The notes beneath the pieces were generated by a model. The model saw only the letters and a list, made by a program, of their open reading frames with translations, ran no database searches and had not been told where the DNA came from. The position numbers and the translations under genes are program-made. Shown one piece after another: positions 1 through 5,848 of a stretch of DNA of 8,027 nucleotides. The stretch lies in NCBI GenBank assembly GCA_910577645.1, contig CAJTOL010000053.1, positions 1-8,027 on the forward strand, written 5' to 3'. Source of the DNA: an uncultured Lachnospiraceae bacterium (GTDB taxonomy: Bacteria; Bacillota; Clostridia; Lachnospirales; Lachnospiraceae). Every line of letters begins with the position of its first letter. Positions within the stretch are counted from its first letter, which is position 1.

Positions 1-210
1 GAATATTAAATCAATTTCATTTAATTTGTGCTTTTCAAGTAAAGTTCTCAACTTATCTATATTGCCAATATATTGCACAGTATGTCCACATCTTTCAAGC
101 GCCTGCTTTATTGTAGTTACAGTCTGCAAAGAAACAAAGTCTGTGTATTCCATATTTTCTTCTTCTAATCCATAATCTGATTTTGTATCATAGCAAAATC
201 CAATTCTCAT
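1..210 (-). CDS. Probable ATP-grasp protein, D-Ala-D-Ala ligase-like, N-terminal 70 codons (cut by window edge)
   Basis: Seventy codons run from an ATG at 208-210 off the left edge without a stop. The start is well supported: AAGGAGGAG lies 5 bases upstream (215-223). The translated start, MRIGFCYDTKSDYG, followed by an alternating strand/helix pattern (TDFVSLQTV, IKQALERCGHTVQYIGN) and ending in IDLIF, resembles the N-terminal preATP-grasp domain of proteins annotated as D-alanine--D-alanine ligase-like. Those enzymes join an amino acid or small acid to a carboxylate using ATP. The ATP-binding and catalytic residues would lie outside the window, so substrate and activity cannot be judged. 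It is likely expressed from the promoter at 443-471, giving a leader of roughly 225 bases. It could instead be another ATP-grasp ligase, for example one for a peptide natural product. The family call rests on remembered similarity only. Confidence 0.6.
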   Translation of the reverse strand, partial: MRIGFCYDTKSDYGLEEENMEYTDFVSLQTVTTIKQALERCGHTVQYIGNIDKLRTLLEKHKLNEIDLIF

Positions 211-266
211 ATCGCTCCTCCTTTGGTAATGCAATCTGCAGGAAATAAACTCCGATTTCCGAATTT

Positions 267-298
267 ATGACTTAGGAGTACTAATTACTGAAAGTCAT
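267..298. repeat. Imperfect dyad ATGACTT-N3-AGTA / TACT-N2-AAGTCAT
   Basis: Arms of 14 and 13 bases (267-280 and 286-298) face each other across a 5-base centre, matching at 11 positions in two blocks (ATGACTT and AGTA). It sits about 60 bases upstream of the ATP-grasp start and inside its predicted leader. It could be an operator, an RNA hairpin or a recombinase core site. Nothing in the sequence decides between these. Confidence 0.4.
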
Positions 299-442
299 TT
301 ATTATTTAATGTTTGTCAAATCCAACAGATAACTATGTATTATCCAACCAAAACTCGACTCTCTCATAAAATTGGGAAATTAAAAGCACTGCCTCCTAAA
401 CAATCCAGAAATCGTACTCTAATCATTCATCCCATCGATATT

Positions 443-471
443 ATTATACCCCATCTTCCCTCCTTTGTGAA
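443..471 (-). promoter_or_regulatory. Candidate sigma-A promoter reading toward the ATP-grasp gene
   Basis: On the minus strand TTCACA (466-471, 5 of 6 to TTGACA) is followed after exactly 17 bases by TATAAT (443-448, perfect). The start point would be near 435, leaving a leader of about 225 bases before the ATG at 210. It lies downstream of the recombinase gene, so it would let the ATP-grasp gene be transcribed independently. Confidence 0.6.
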
Positions 472-565
472 CCCTTTTCCGACAAATTCCTACTTTTTTC
501 AACACAAAACCAGCCCCTTTTCCCCATTCTCCAAAGGAGCCTTTCGTATATTCACAATTTTAATA

Positions 566-1486
566 TTATGCCGCCGTCAAAATCCTCATTCTGTTTCTCG
601 GGTGGAGTCTTTTTAGGATTTCCATCTGGACATTGGATGCAATATGCAGGTAAATCTGGGTGGTCTTTAGGGAGCTGTGGCCCAGGATCTTCTGGATATA
701 CATAATATCTACCCCTTCTTCCAGCAAGTAGGTAGCTACAGAGTGGCGGAACATATGGGGAGTGATATGGACTGCCGCACCGGACAGGCGGGCGTATTTT
801 TTTATCATCAGCCGGATGGACTGTTCGGTAAAACGCCCTCCTAAACGATTTAAGAAGAAAAAGCCGCTGCTGTCTTTTGGAAAATACTCTTTTCTGGCTT
901 TGTCGTACTTTCTCATAAGCTTAAGTACATCTTCATTTCCAATCTGGACATAGCGTTCTTTTCCCCCTTTCCCCATTATATTTATGATTCCCCTCTCCAA
1001 ATCGATTGACTCTCTTTTCAGGTTTGAAAGCTCATAAACCCGGACGCCGGTAGCAAAAAGCATTTCCACAATCAATAAATCCCGGCAGATAAAGCCGGAT
1101 GGCTCTCTGTCGTTTTTTATCGTGTACATATAGTTTAACAGCCTTTCAATGTCCCCTCTGGGAATGATTCTGGGCAGGACTTCTGCTTCTTTAAATTTTA
1201 CCTTTATTTTGTCAAACGGGTTAGAGGACGGCAGGCGCTCTTCTTCCTCTAAATATTTGTAAAATGCTTTCAGGCTGGCAATTTTTCTTTTTACAGTTTT
1301 CTGCTTATAGGCTTTGTGAAGATTTGTAATATAATCCTCAATTCTGCTTCGCTGCAAGGGCTCGTCCTTTATAAACTTTAAATATTGGGTCAAATCGATC
1401 CGGTATGCTTTTAAAGTATTGTGGTTTAATTGTTTTCGGTATCTGCAAAATTCCAGATACCTCTCCATTTCTGCTGCCATGTTCAT
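566..1486 (-). CDS. Tyrosine recombinase/integrase, XerC/XerD-like
   Basis: A 306-residue site-specific recombinase that would cut and rejoin DNA through a covalent 3'-phosphotyrosine. An N-terminal core-binding (SAM-like) domain spans about 4-90 (YLEFCRYRKQLNHNTLKAY). The catalytic domain follows with every expected residue: Arg149 (ATGVRVYEL), Lys in GKGGKER (172-178), His244 and Arg247 (HMFRHS), His270 (LGHSS) and Tyr279 (TTQIYLH). Length matches XerC/D and stand-alone phage or invertase enzymes. I chose the ATG at 1484-1486 because AAAGGAG lies 10 bases upstream; an in-frame ATG at 1537 adds 17 unlike residues and has only a weak site. Housekeeping Xer is possible, but the surrounding debris and adjacent promoter region suit an accessory integrase or a DNA invertase. 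Its target site is unknown. Confidence 0.92.
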   Translation of the reverse strand: MNMAAEMERYLEFCRYRKQLNHNTLKAYRIDLTQYLKFIKDEPLQRSRIEDYITNLHKAYKQKTVKRKIASLKAFYKYLEEEERLPSSNPFDKIKVKFKEAEVLPRIIPRGDIERLLNYMYTIKNDREPSGFICRDLLIVEMLFATGVRVYELSNLKRESIDLERGIINIMGKGGKERYVQIGNEDVLKLMRKYDKARKEYFPKDSSGFFFLNRLGGRFTEQSIRLMIKKYARLSGAAVHITPHMFRHSVATYLLEEGVDIMYIQKILGHSSLKTTQIYLHIASNVQMEILKRLHPRNRMRILTAA

Positions 1487-1496
1487 ATTATAGGTT

Positions 1497-1503
1497 CTCC
1501 TTT
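1497..1503 (-). promoter_or_regulatory. Ribosome binding site fixing the recombinase start
   Basis: AAAGGAG on the minus strand stands 10 bases before the ATG at 1484-1486. The alternative ATG at 1537 has only a weak AGAAG before it. Confidence 0.7.
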
Positions 1504-1585
1504 CTGTGGTTAAATCTTTCTGTCCCTCAACCAGCATCTTCTAAAGGTTTGACAGAATCATTTTAAGTAGCGAACTGAAAAAGGC

Positions 1586-1614
1586 GGGCTGTTGGGAAAT
1601 ACCAATTTTAGCCC
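1586..1614. repeat. Small hairpin beside the 74-base palindrome
   Basis: GGGCT (1586-1590) pairs with AGCCC (1610-1614), and inside it TTGG (1592-1595) pairs with CCAA (1602-1605). It lies between the recombinase gene and the larger palindrome. Its role is unknown. Confidence 0.35.
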
Positions 1615-1623
1615 CTAATTGCT

Positions 1624-1697
1624 AAGAAAGAGAGAACTTCGTGAAATTCAGGCTTTTACAGTAAGCCTTCTGTGTTCCATGAAATTCTCTCTTTTTT
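1624..1697. repeat. 74-base near-palindrome with inner hairpin (terminator-like or element end)
   Basis: The outer arms AAAGAGAGAA (1627-1636) and TTCTCTCTTT (1685-1694) pair perfectly. Pairing continues outward through a G-T and two A-T pairs (1624-1697) and inward for about ten more positions with two mismatches. An inner stem AGGCTT/AAGCCT (1650-1655 and 1663-1668) closes a 7-base loop. The right arm ends in six T, so it could terminate plus-strand transcripts. On the minus strand it could stop transcription coming from the 1999-2860 genes. Its length and symmetry also fit a small non-coding mobile element or a transposon end. Confidence 0.55.
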
Positions 1698-1785
1698 CTA
1701 TCCTTTCGTTTCTGTCCGCAGGAATATTCCAGCAGAAAGGTATTATACTTTATGTAACGGACATTTCTTCTACGAAAACGGAAAA

Positions 1786-1980
1786 TCAGCTGCCGTGTTT
1801 CTTTGAGCCAGTTCTTTTTACAATTTGGAAGGTTTTAATAACATCAAGCATATTCTCATCCCTTCGCATGTCATTCCAAAGACAGTTCGGAAGAGGAAAG
1901 CTGTCAATCACAAGATAGCGGCTGGTCAGTATCTACTGTGAAACAGAAACAGGGACAAACAGTTGGTACAGGTCATCAAA
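1786..1980 (-). pseudogene. Degenerate transposase scrap (IS982-like DDE motif)
   Basis: One minus-strand frame reads DDLYQLFVPVSVSQ, then a TAG, then ILTSRYLVIDSFPLPNC (to 1882), then about 32 unfamiliar residues to a TGA at 1786-1788. The phrase RYLVIDSFPLPNC resembles the segment around the first catalytic Asp in IS982-type DDE transposases, where I/V-I/V-D-S-F-P-hydrophobic-P-x-C is characteristic. There is an internal stop, no start codon and nothing of the rest of the enzyme, so it is inactive. The match is a short remembered motif, and the tail after the Cys does not match anything I know. A chance match is possible. Confidence 0.4.
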
Positions 1981-1998
1981 TTCCCATTGTTCAGCGCA

Positions 1999-2406
1999 CT
2001 ACAGCGAAGTCATAAATGACACTATGGCCAAAAGCGCCATTAATATTAAAAATATGCCTGCCCCGAGAATGAATAAGTATTTAAGCAGCTTGTTCCCTTT
2101 GATAAAAGCCATATAATTCAGTATTCCAATCCCCAGCCAAATAAAAAGGCGAATCATATCACTCAGAATAAAACGATAGACATTCCAGTTCTTATATGCT
2201 TCGTAAGTCGGATCTGTTATATCATCATACCCCATCAAAACGATAATATGGCGAACTGCAGTAAAAAAACAAAATCCCGCAATACATCCAAATATCCATA
2301 CATATTTCAGTGTTCTTTTACATAAGGCATGGGTAATCCCTGAGATGATACTTATAAAAATCCCGACAACGCTAAGTTGAAAAACAATCAAACCATAGGT
2401 TTCCAT
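1999..2406 (-). CDS. Small membrane protein, four predicted helices, unknown function
   Basis: A 135-residue, strongly hydrophobic protein. Predicted membrane segments lie near 4-26, 34-56, 78-102 and 108-132. A polar loop at about 57-77 (MGYDDITDPTYEAYKNWN) separates the two hairpins. I do not recognise a family and see no catalytic motif. The start at 2404-2406 is chosen because GGAGG (2413-2417) lies 6 bases upstream; the frame is open for 29 more codons, but those overlap the neighbour deeply and are not hydrophobic. The gene overlaps the end of the upstream lipoprotein gene by 35 bases, which suggests co-transcription and perhaps translational coupling. It may be a cargo gene of the decayed element around it. 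Confidence 0.7.
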   Translation of the reverse strand: METYGLIVFQLSVVGIFISIISGITHALCKRTLKYVWIFGCIAGFCFFTAVRHIIVLMGYDDITDPTYEAYKNWNVYRFILSDMIRLFIWLGIGILNYMAFIKGNKLLKYLFILGAGIFLILMALLAIVSFMTSL

Positions 2407-2860
2407 ATGAATCCTCCAAGCCCCATTTGTGTACGGCACGTTCCATTTCCCAAAAATTTCTGCTGTCTGAATCAGGAGGGCGCTTATAATCATCCAACCA
2501 ATCCGTTATCAAAATTGTACGAGTCGTTTCAATCAGAGATTCAACGCTTTTTGTGAAAAGCAGCAGATTATCTTTATCCTCTTGATATACGCATTTATCT
2601 TGCATCCAAACCATTATATTTTCAAATTCTGTTTTCCATACACCTCGGTAGTTATCGCATAGTTCCCTACGTTCAGCCTCACATGAAGCGTTTTCAATAT
2701 ATGGCAGAAAATAAGCATCTATTGGATTTGAATATTCTTCCTGATTATGTTCAGATAAAGCTGCTGTTTCTATCTGATCCCCTGAATCAATATTAGTATC
2801 TACATTAATACTACATCCTGCTGCTGACATTAATACACAAACATATAAAATACCAATCAC
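2372..2860 (-). CDS. Putative lipoprotein, unknown function, possibly frameshifted at its start
   Basis: From a GTG at 2858-2860 the frame gives 162 residues beginning MIGILYVCVLMSAAGC, a hydrophobic stretch ending in a lipobox-like AAGC with the lipidated Cys at 16. An acidic, soluble, Cys- and Trp-containing domain follows (about 45-140), with ASCEAERRELCDNYRG and FENIMVWMQDKC. That region faintly recalls LprI/DUF1311-type surface lipoproteins, at low confidence. The signal peptide lacks the usual basic start. In frame just upstream lie E-K-R-G-S, preceded by a TGA. Removing one A from the A6 run at about 2868-2873 would join GTG-AGA-AAA-AGA to this frame and give MRKRGSVIGIL, a normal lipoprotein start. 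The gene may therefore be broken, or start weakly at GTG behind AAGAGG. Its last 35 bases overlap the next gene. Confidence 0.55.
   Translation of the reverse strand: MIGILYVCVLMSAAGCSINVDTNIDSGDQIETAALSEHNQEEYSNPIDAYFLPYIENASCEAERRELCDNYRGVWKTEFENIMVWMQDKCVYQEDKDNLLLFTKSVESLIETTRTILITDWLDDYKRPPDSDSRNFWEMERAVHKWGLEDSYGNLWFDCFST
2413..2417 (-). promoter_or_regulatory. Ribosome binding site fixing the membrane-protein start
   Basis: GGAGG on the minus strand is 6 bases upstream of the ATG at 2404-2406, inside the coding end of the upstream lipoprotein gene. It favours the 135-residue form over a 164-residue reading from 2493. Confidence 0.7.
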
Positions 2861-2893
2861 GCTGCCTCTTTTTTCTCACGCTCTGTTTTGGTT

Positions 2894-3182
2894 TTATAAA
2901 AGGGCGGCTTTTCTTTCTGATATGAGATAACTGCACACTGCCGTTTTGCCAAATGCGGTGGCCGCGGGGAATAGCAATGTAACCGTCCTCATCTTTTCCC
3001 ATATAAATAGCGCCGAAATGATAATAGCTAGAATAACCTAACCGTTTATTCTTATAAAATACGGGATTATCAAAAGCCGCCATGCTTCTGATCTGGTTCT
3101 GGATCCTGGGCATGAGATTAAGGGTATCCACGTAGATTCCATTGCTTAATACAATATGCAGTTTTCCCGGCTTAATTCTAAT
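2894..3182 (-). pseudogene. Remnant of a TOTE-type primase/helicase (DEAD/DEAH helicase) gene
   Basis: Two pieces in different minus-strand frames look like parts of one large clostridial helicase protein. The first (3182-2961) has KLHIVLSNGIYVDTLNL, RIQNQIRSMAAFDNPVFYKN and IYMGKDEDGYIAIPRG, the linker that precedes the helicase core in TOTE-type primase-helicases as I remember them. The second (2965-2897) reads AATAFGKTAVCSYLISERK, an SF2 Walker A (xxxFGKT) with its following strand and helix, and ends at TAA 2894-2896. In intact proteins many tens of residues separate these pieces. Here they touch and shift frame at a GC-rich junction near 2961-2965, so an internal deletion is likely. The primase, the remaining helicase motifs and any start are absent. 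A reading frame of 147 codons from 3254 covers the first piece, but its ATG lies inside a terminator-like hairpin and is not credible. Confidence 0.65.
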
Positions 3183-3188
3183 GCTTTT

Positions 3189-3217
3189 ATTATAGTATAC
3201 GACACCACAAAATACAA
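3189..3217 (-). promoter_or_regulatory. Candidate promoter into the debris region
   Basis: TATAAT (3189-3194) is perfect, and TTGTAT (3212-3217, 3 of 6) stands 17 bases upstream on the minus strand. A transcript would start near 3182, just where the helicase remnant begins, and could reach the lipoprotein and membrane-protein genes. The -35 is weak, so this may be a chance A/T match. Confidence 0.35.
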
Positions 3218-3231
3218 GACTCCGCAATGCC

Positions 3232-3261
3232 AAACGGTGCAGCCCGCAGGCCACACCGTTT
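3232..3261 (-). terminator. Hairpin after the lipoprotein gene, probable operon terminator
   Basis: AAACGGTG (3232-3239) pairs perfectly with CACCGTTT (3254-3261), with a GC-rich inner part. It begins about 40 bases after the FMN-binding lipoprotein stop. The T-tract is only TTT followed by GGC, so it is a poor textbook terminator. The position and the 8-base stem are the support. Confidence 0.5.
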
Positions 3262-3302
3262 CCAAAACAATCTTAATAATATTGATAACAATCTTCTGTC
3301 TC

Positions 3303-3746
3303 TTAATGCTGTACATCCACCAGCACGATACTGGAATCTCCCTTCCGGGCCTGCTCCAGGACAGCCTGAACCAGCATCTGAAACGTTCCGTGAGAAGAGG
3401 ACGCCCCTGCAATGGCATTGATACCGCCCTCGCCCTGCCCTTCTAAGAGCTGGCCTGCGTAATAGCGGGTATACTCATTGGGATAAGTACCGTTGGCATG
3501 GAGCATTGTCTGCATATATGTATTATCCCAGCTCTTAATAAAACCGCTGGCATTCTCCGCGTTATATTCTACAGAAACAATGCTGCCGCCCTTTACCAGA
3601 ATGGTAATGTATTCCTTCCAGCCATGGCTGAACTCAGATACCTGGGCGGTATAATATCCATCCTGAAGCTCCGCCTGATTTCCACAGGCTGTCACCAGCG
3701 ATACCGTCAGCAACAGGCTTAAAAGTATAGCAAAAATCCGTTTCAT
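3303..3746 (-). CDS. FMN-binding domain lipoprotein (major membrane immunogen type)
   Basis: A 147-residue exported lipoprotein. MKRIFAILLSLLLTVSLVTAC is a standard type II signal with lipobox VTAC and lipidated Cys21. The mature part begins DGYYTAQVSEF and continues GWKEYITILVKGGSIVSVEY, NASGFIKSWD and NGTYPNEYTRYYAGQLLEGQ, a pattern I recognise from FMN-binding (FMN_bind) surface lipoproteins of the COG4939 major-membrane-immunogen kind. Such domains can carry covalent FMN attached by ApbE at a Ser/Thr in D-x-x-S/T-G-A-T/S. Here the site reads NAIAGAS (110-116), so the Asp is Asn and the first Ser/Thr is Ala. Ser116 is the would-be acceptor, and covalent flavinylation is uncertain. The start ATG overlaps the chemoreceptor stop in ATGA, with AAGGAG 11 bases upstream, so translation is coupled to it. 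A role in outer-surface redox or ligand capture is inference. Confidence 0.85.
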   Translation of the reverse strand: MKRIFAILLSLLLTVSLVTACGNQAELQDGYYTAQVSEFSHGWKEYITILVKGGSIVSVEYNAENASGFIKSWDNTYMQTMLHANGTYPNEYTRYYAGQLLEGQGEGGINAIAGASSSHGTFQMLVQAVLEQARKGDSSIVLVDVQH

Positions 3747-5782
3747 CTGTTACCCTTCTCCTTCAAAATAAATTTTCGCACCCGGGACTGAAGTTCCTCG
3801 GCTTCTTTGGCCAGAGAGCCGCTGGAGTTCTCTGTCTCCTCAGCATTTTGCAAATTACGGTCTGCAATATCAGAAATAGTAGCAATCCGCGCCTCCATAG
3901 CGGTCAGAGCAGTCTCCTGACCCTGTACCGCCGCTGCCAGCTGATCCGAAATCGTGCTGATCTGTGCTGAAACATCAGAAATTGCATGAAGGGAATTAGC
4001 AGTATCCGCGGTCATCATCACACCGGTTTGAATGATTGCTTTGGTGTTGTTGACCATATCTGTAGCGCTTTTCGCGGCTTCCGCACTTTTAGCAGCCAGA
4101 TTCTTTACCTCATTGGCCACAACCGCAAAGCCTTTTCCGGCAGCTCCGGCATGGGCCGCCTCCACAGAGGCGTTGACAGCCAGGATATTGGTTTGGAACG
4201 CAATGTCCTCAATGTCCTTTGCGATTTTGGTAATTTGCTGTGCGTTGGCGCTGATATCGTCCATAGCGGAGGACAGAGACGCCATCTGTTGATTGGCGTT
4301 TTGAATACACCGGGTAATCTCCTCTGTCTGGGATCGGGTCTGATCGCTGCTTTCCGCAACATCAGCCAGCCGCTCCTTCACATTGGTCACCTCGTGAACC
4401 AGTTCTTCTGTAGACTGGTTCTGCTCCAAAGATGCCTGGTGCAGATGTGCAGACTGTCCGCTTAAGTGCGCCGCCATATTGGTAAGCCGATCTGCGGCGG
4501 CACGGAACCCGAGAAGCATTTCATTCAGCGAGCCGGTAATTGTATGCAGACTGCTGCGAATCAGCTCAAAATCGCCTTTGTAATCCACCTGGGGCTCAGT
4601 ACACAGATCGCCCCCTGCAACCCGGGTCAATACCTGCTGAATATCGGATATGTACCGGTTCACACTTGCCACTGTGGCATCCAGGGTCTGTGTCATAACC
4701 TCCAGCTCATCCCCTGTATTAACAGGGAGTACATCTGTGTGCAGATCGCCGTTTGAGAGAGCCACCATCCGATCGGTTACCCGCTTTACCGGGTGGGAAA
4801 TGGAACGGGCAAGACGCAGAACCAGTAATATGGAAATCACCAGTACCGCCAGAGTCGCCAGGATTGATACAAGCATCGCCGTATTAATAAAATGGCTGTA
4901 ATCCGACTTGGGGATTTGGATAACCAGTGACCACTGTGTTCCACGAATAGGAGAAAATGCCACCAGCATCTGCTCCCCGGCAATGGGAAACTCTGTTGCC
5001 CCTGTTTCTCCGGTGGTTACCCGCTCCACCGCATCCTGGTTGCCGTCATTGAGTTGAACCAGCGAGCTTTCGTTGAGGGCCAGAGACTGGTTGGGATGGC
5101 CGGTAACAATCCCCTCCCGGTTAACCATATAGGCCATGCCGCTTCTTCCTAAATTAATGCTGCTGATAACATCATTAAGGGTATCATATTTATATACACC
5201 CATTACATAAAGAACGGTCTCACCGTTCTCCTTCACCGGCATGCCCATTGTAATTCCAAGCTTACCTTGAAAAATGGTGGAATGATCCGTAGTCAGATTA
5301 TCTGTTTCTTTCAAAAGTGCCAGGAAATCGCTGTCCAGGTTTTCCGGCGCGCCGTCTATCCCCTGTATCAGCCGCCCGTCCAGGTCATACAGGGCGATTG
5401 TATAAAGTTCATAAATCTCGGCCGCTTCTTCCAGCACCGCCCTGCGGTTCTCCTCAGTTGCAGCAGTATTCGGGCGGGACAGCTCTGTTCCGTCCGCTCC
5501 AATGGCAGTTACCGTGTTCATCCGGGGATCTCCTGCAATGGTCATCATGCGATCCGCCAGCATATGGATGTTGGCCTCCACTGTCTTAGCCGACTGCCGG
5601 GCCATTGGCTGAAGGCTGTCCAACAAAATGTTGTTGGCAAGTGACTGCATGGAAAGGGCCATAATAACACAGCATACGACCACCAAAATCAGAATATTAA
5701 ATGTAGTGTTTCTCAATATCCTTCCATCCAGGCTCCGTTTTATCCCCCGGTTTGCCAGGGAATCCTCTTGCTTTCCAGTCAC
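3743..5782 (-). CDS. Methyl-accepting chemotaxis protein (dCache, HAMP, MA signalling domain)
   Basis: A 679-residue transmembrane chemoreceptor that would control CheA kinase and so flagellar rotation. In order: a basic cytoplasmic start; TM1 at about 27-46; an extracellular dCache-like sensor at about 50-295 (YELYTIALYDLDGRLIQG, GRSGMAYMVNREGIVTGHPN, PIRGTQWSLVIQIP); TM2 at about 299-322; HAMP at about 323-376 (SISHPVKRVTDRMVALSNGD); a second HAMP-like linker at about 377-428 (VAGGDL, YKGDFELIRSSLHTI); then a long coiled-coil signalling domain with hairpin tip AFQTNILAVNASVEAAHAG at 528-546 and GKGFAVVANEVKNLA just after. There is no C-terminal CheR-tethering pentapeptide. I chose GTG at 5780-5782 because AAAAAGGAG ends 10 bases upstream; a TTG 12 codons earlier (5816-5818) has no site. 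The ligand cannot be read from the sequence. It shares an operon and an ATGA overlap with the FMN-binding lipoprotein. Confidence 0.95.
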   Translation of the reverse strand: MTGKQEDSLANRGIKRSLDGRILRNTTFNILILVVVCCVIMALSMQSLANNILLDSLQPMARQSAKTVEANIHMLADRMMTIAGDPRMNTVTAIGADGTELSRPNTAATEENRRAVLEEAAEIYELYTIALYDLDGRLIQGIDGAPENLDSDFLALLKETDNLTTDHSTIFQGKLGITMGMPVKENGETVLYVMGVYKYDTLNDVISSINLGRSGMAYMVNREGIVTGHPNQSLALNESSLVQLNDGNQDAVERVTTGETGATEFPIAGEQMLVAFSPIRGTQWSLVIQIPKSDYSHFINTAMLVSILATLAVLVISILLVLRLARSISHPVKRVTDRMVALSNGDLHTDVLPVNTGDELEVMTQTLDATVASVNRYISDIQQVLTRVAGGDLCTEPQVDYKGDFELIRSSLHTITGSLNEMLLGFRAAADRLTNMAAHLSGQSAHLHQASLEQNQSTEELVHEVTNVKERLADVAESSDQTRSQTEEITRCIQNANQQMASLSSAMDDISANAQQITKIAKDIEDIAFQTNILAVNASVEAAHAGAAGKGFAVVANEVKNLAAKSAEAAKSATDMVNNTKAIIQTGVMMTADTANSLHAISDVSAQISTISDQLAAAVQGQETALTAMEARIATISDIADRNLQNAEETENSSGSLAKEAEELQSRVRKFILKEKGNR

Positions 5783-5792
5783 GTCTTTTCCG

Positions 5793-5797
5793 CTCCT
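5793..5797 (-). promoter_or_regulatory. Ribosome binding site deciding the chemoreceptor start
   Basis: AGGAG, within AAAAAGGAG on the minus strand, is 10 bases before GTG 5780-5782. It lies inside the longer frame that would begin at TTG 5818, which argues against that TTG as the start. Confidence 0.65.
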
Positions 5798-5848
5798 TTT
5801 TCTGATGATTTTTGTCAATATATAGAATAAAAAGCCGCTCGTTCTTCT

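Larger units (their letters stand above)
211..565. other. 355-base gap without a gene: promoter, dyad, small hairpin
   Basis: No convincing gene lies here. A plus-strand reading frame of 93 codons from 335 has no ribosome binding site and an unstructured composition rich in Pro, Ser and Phe, so I treat it as chance. The gap holds a near-consensus minus-strand promoter (443-471), an imperfect dyad (267-298) and a small hairpin (GGAAAT/ATTTCC, 241-260). I see no clear terminator for the recombinase upstream. The only local hairpin, CTCC-TTT-GGAG on the minus strand near 528-538, has no T-run. Confidence 0.6.

Noticed and set aside
419..454. Micro-ORF MGYNNIDGMND behind GGAGG on the minus strand
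   Set aside because: Its second and third codons form the TATAAT of the promoter at 443-471, so a transcript from that promoter would not contain it, and no other promoter for it is visible.
335..616. Plus-strand 93-codon frame
   Set aside because: No ribosome binding site, low-complexity Pro/Ser/Phe composition, and its end overlaps the recombinase gene. It is also antisense to a good promoter.
1619..1918. Plus-strand 99-codon frame
   Set aside because: It is built across the 74-base palindrome and antisense to the transposase scrap, with no ribosome binding site.
2811..3254. 147-codon minus-strand frame as an intact gene
   Set aside because: Its ATG is inside the terminator-like hairpin at 3232-3261, the family similarity starts only at residue 25, and it stops matching at residue 98 where the Walker A continues in another frame. 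It is treated as part of a pseudogene.
5783..5818. Chemoreceptor start at TTG 5818
   Set aside because: There is no ribosome binding site upstream of the TTG, while AAAAAGGAG precedes the GTG at 5782 at good spacing.
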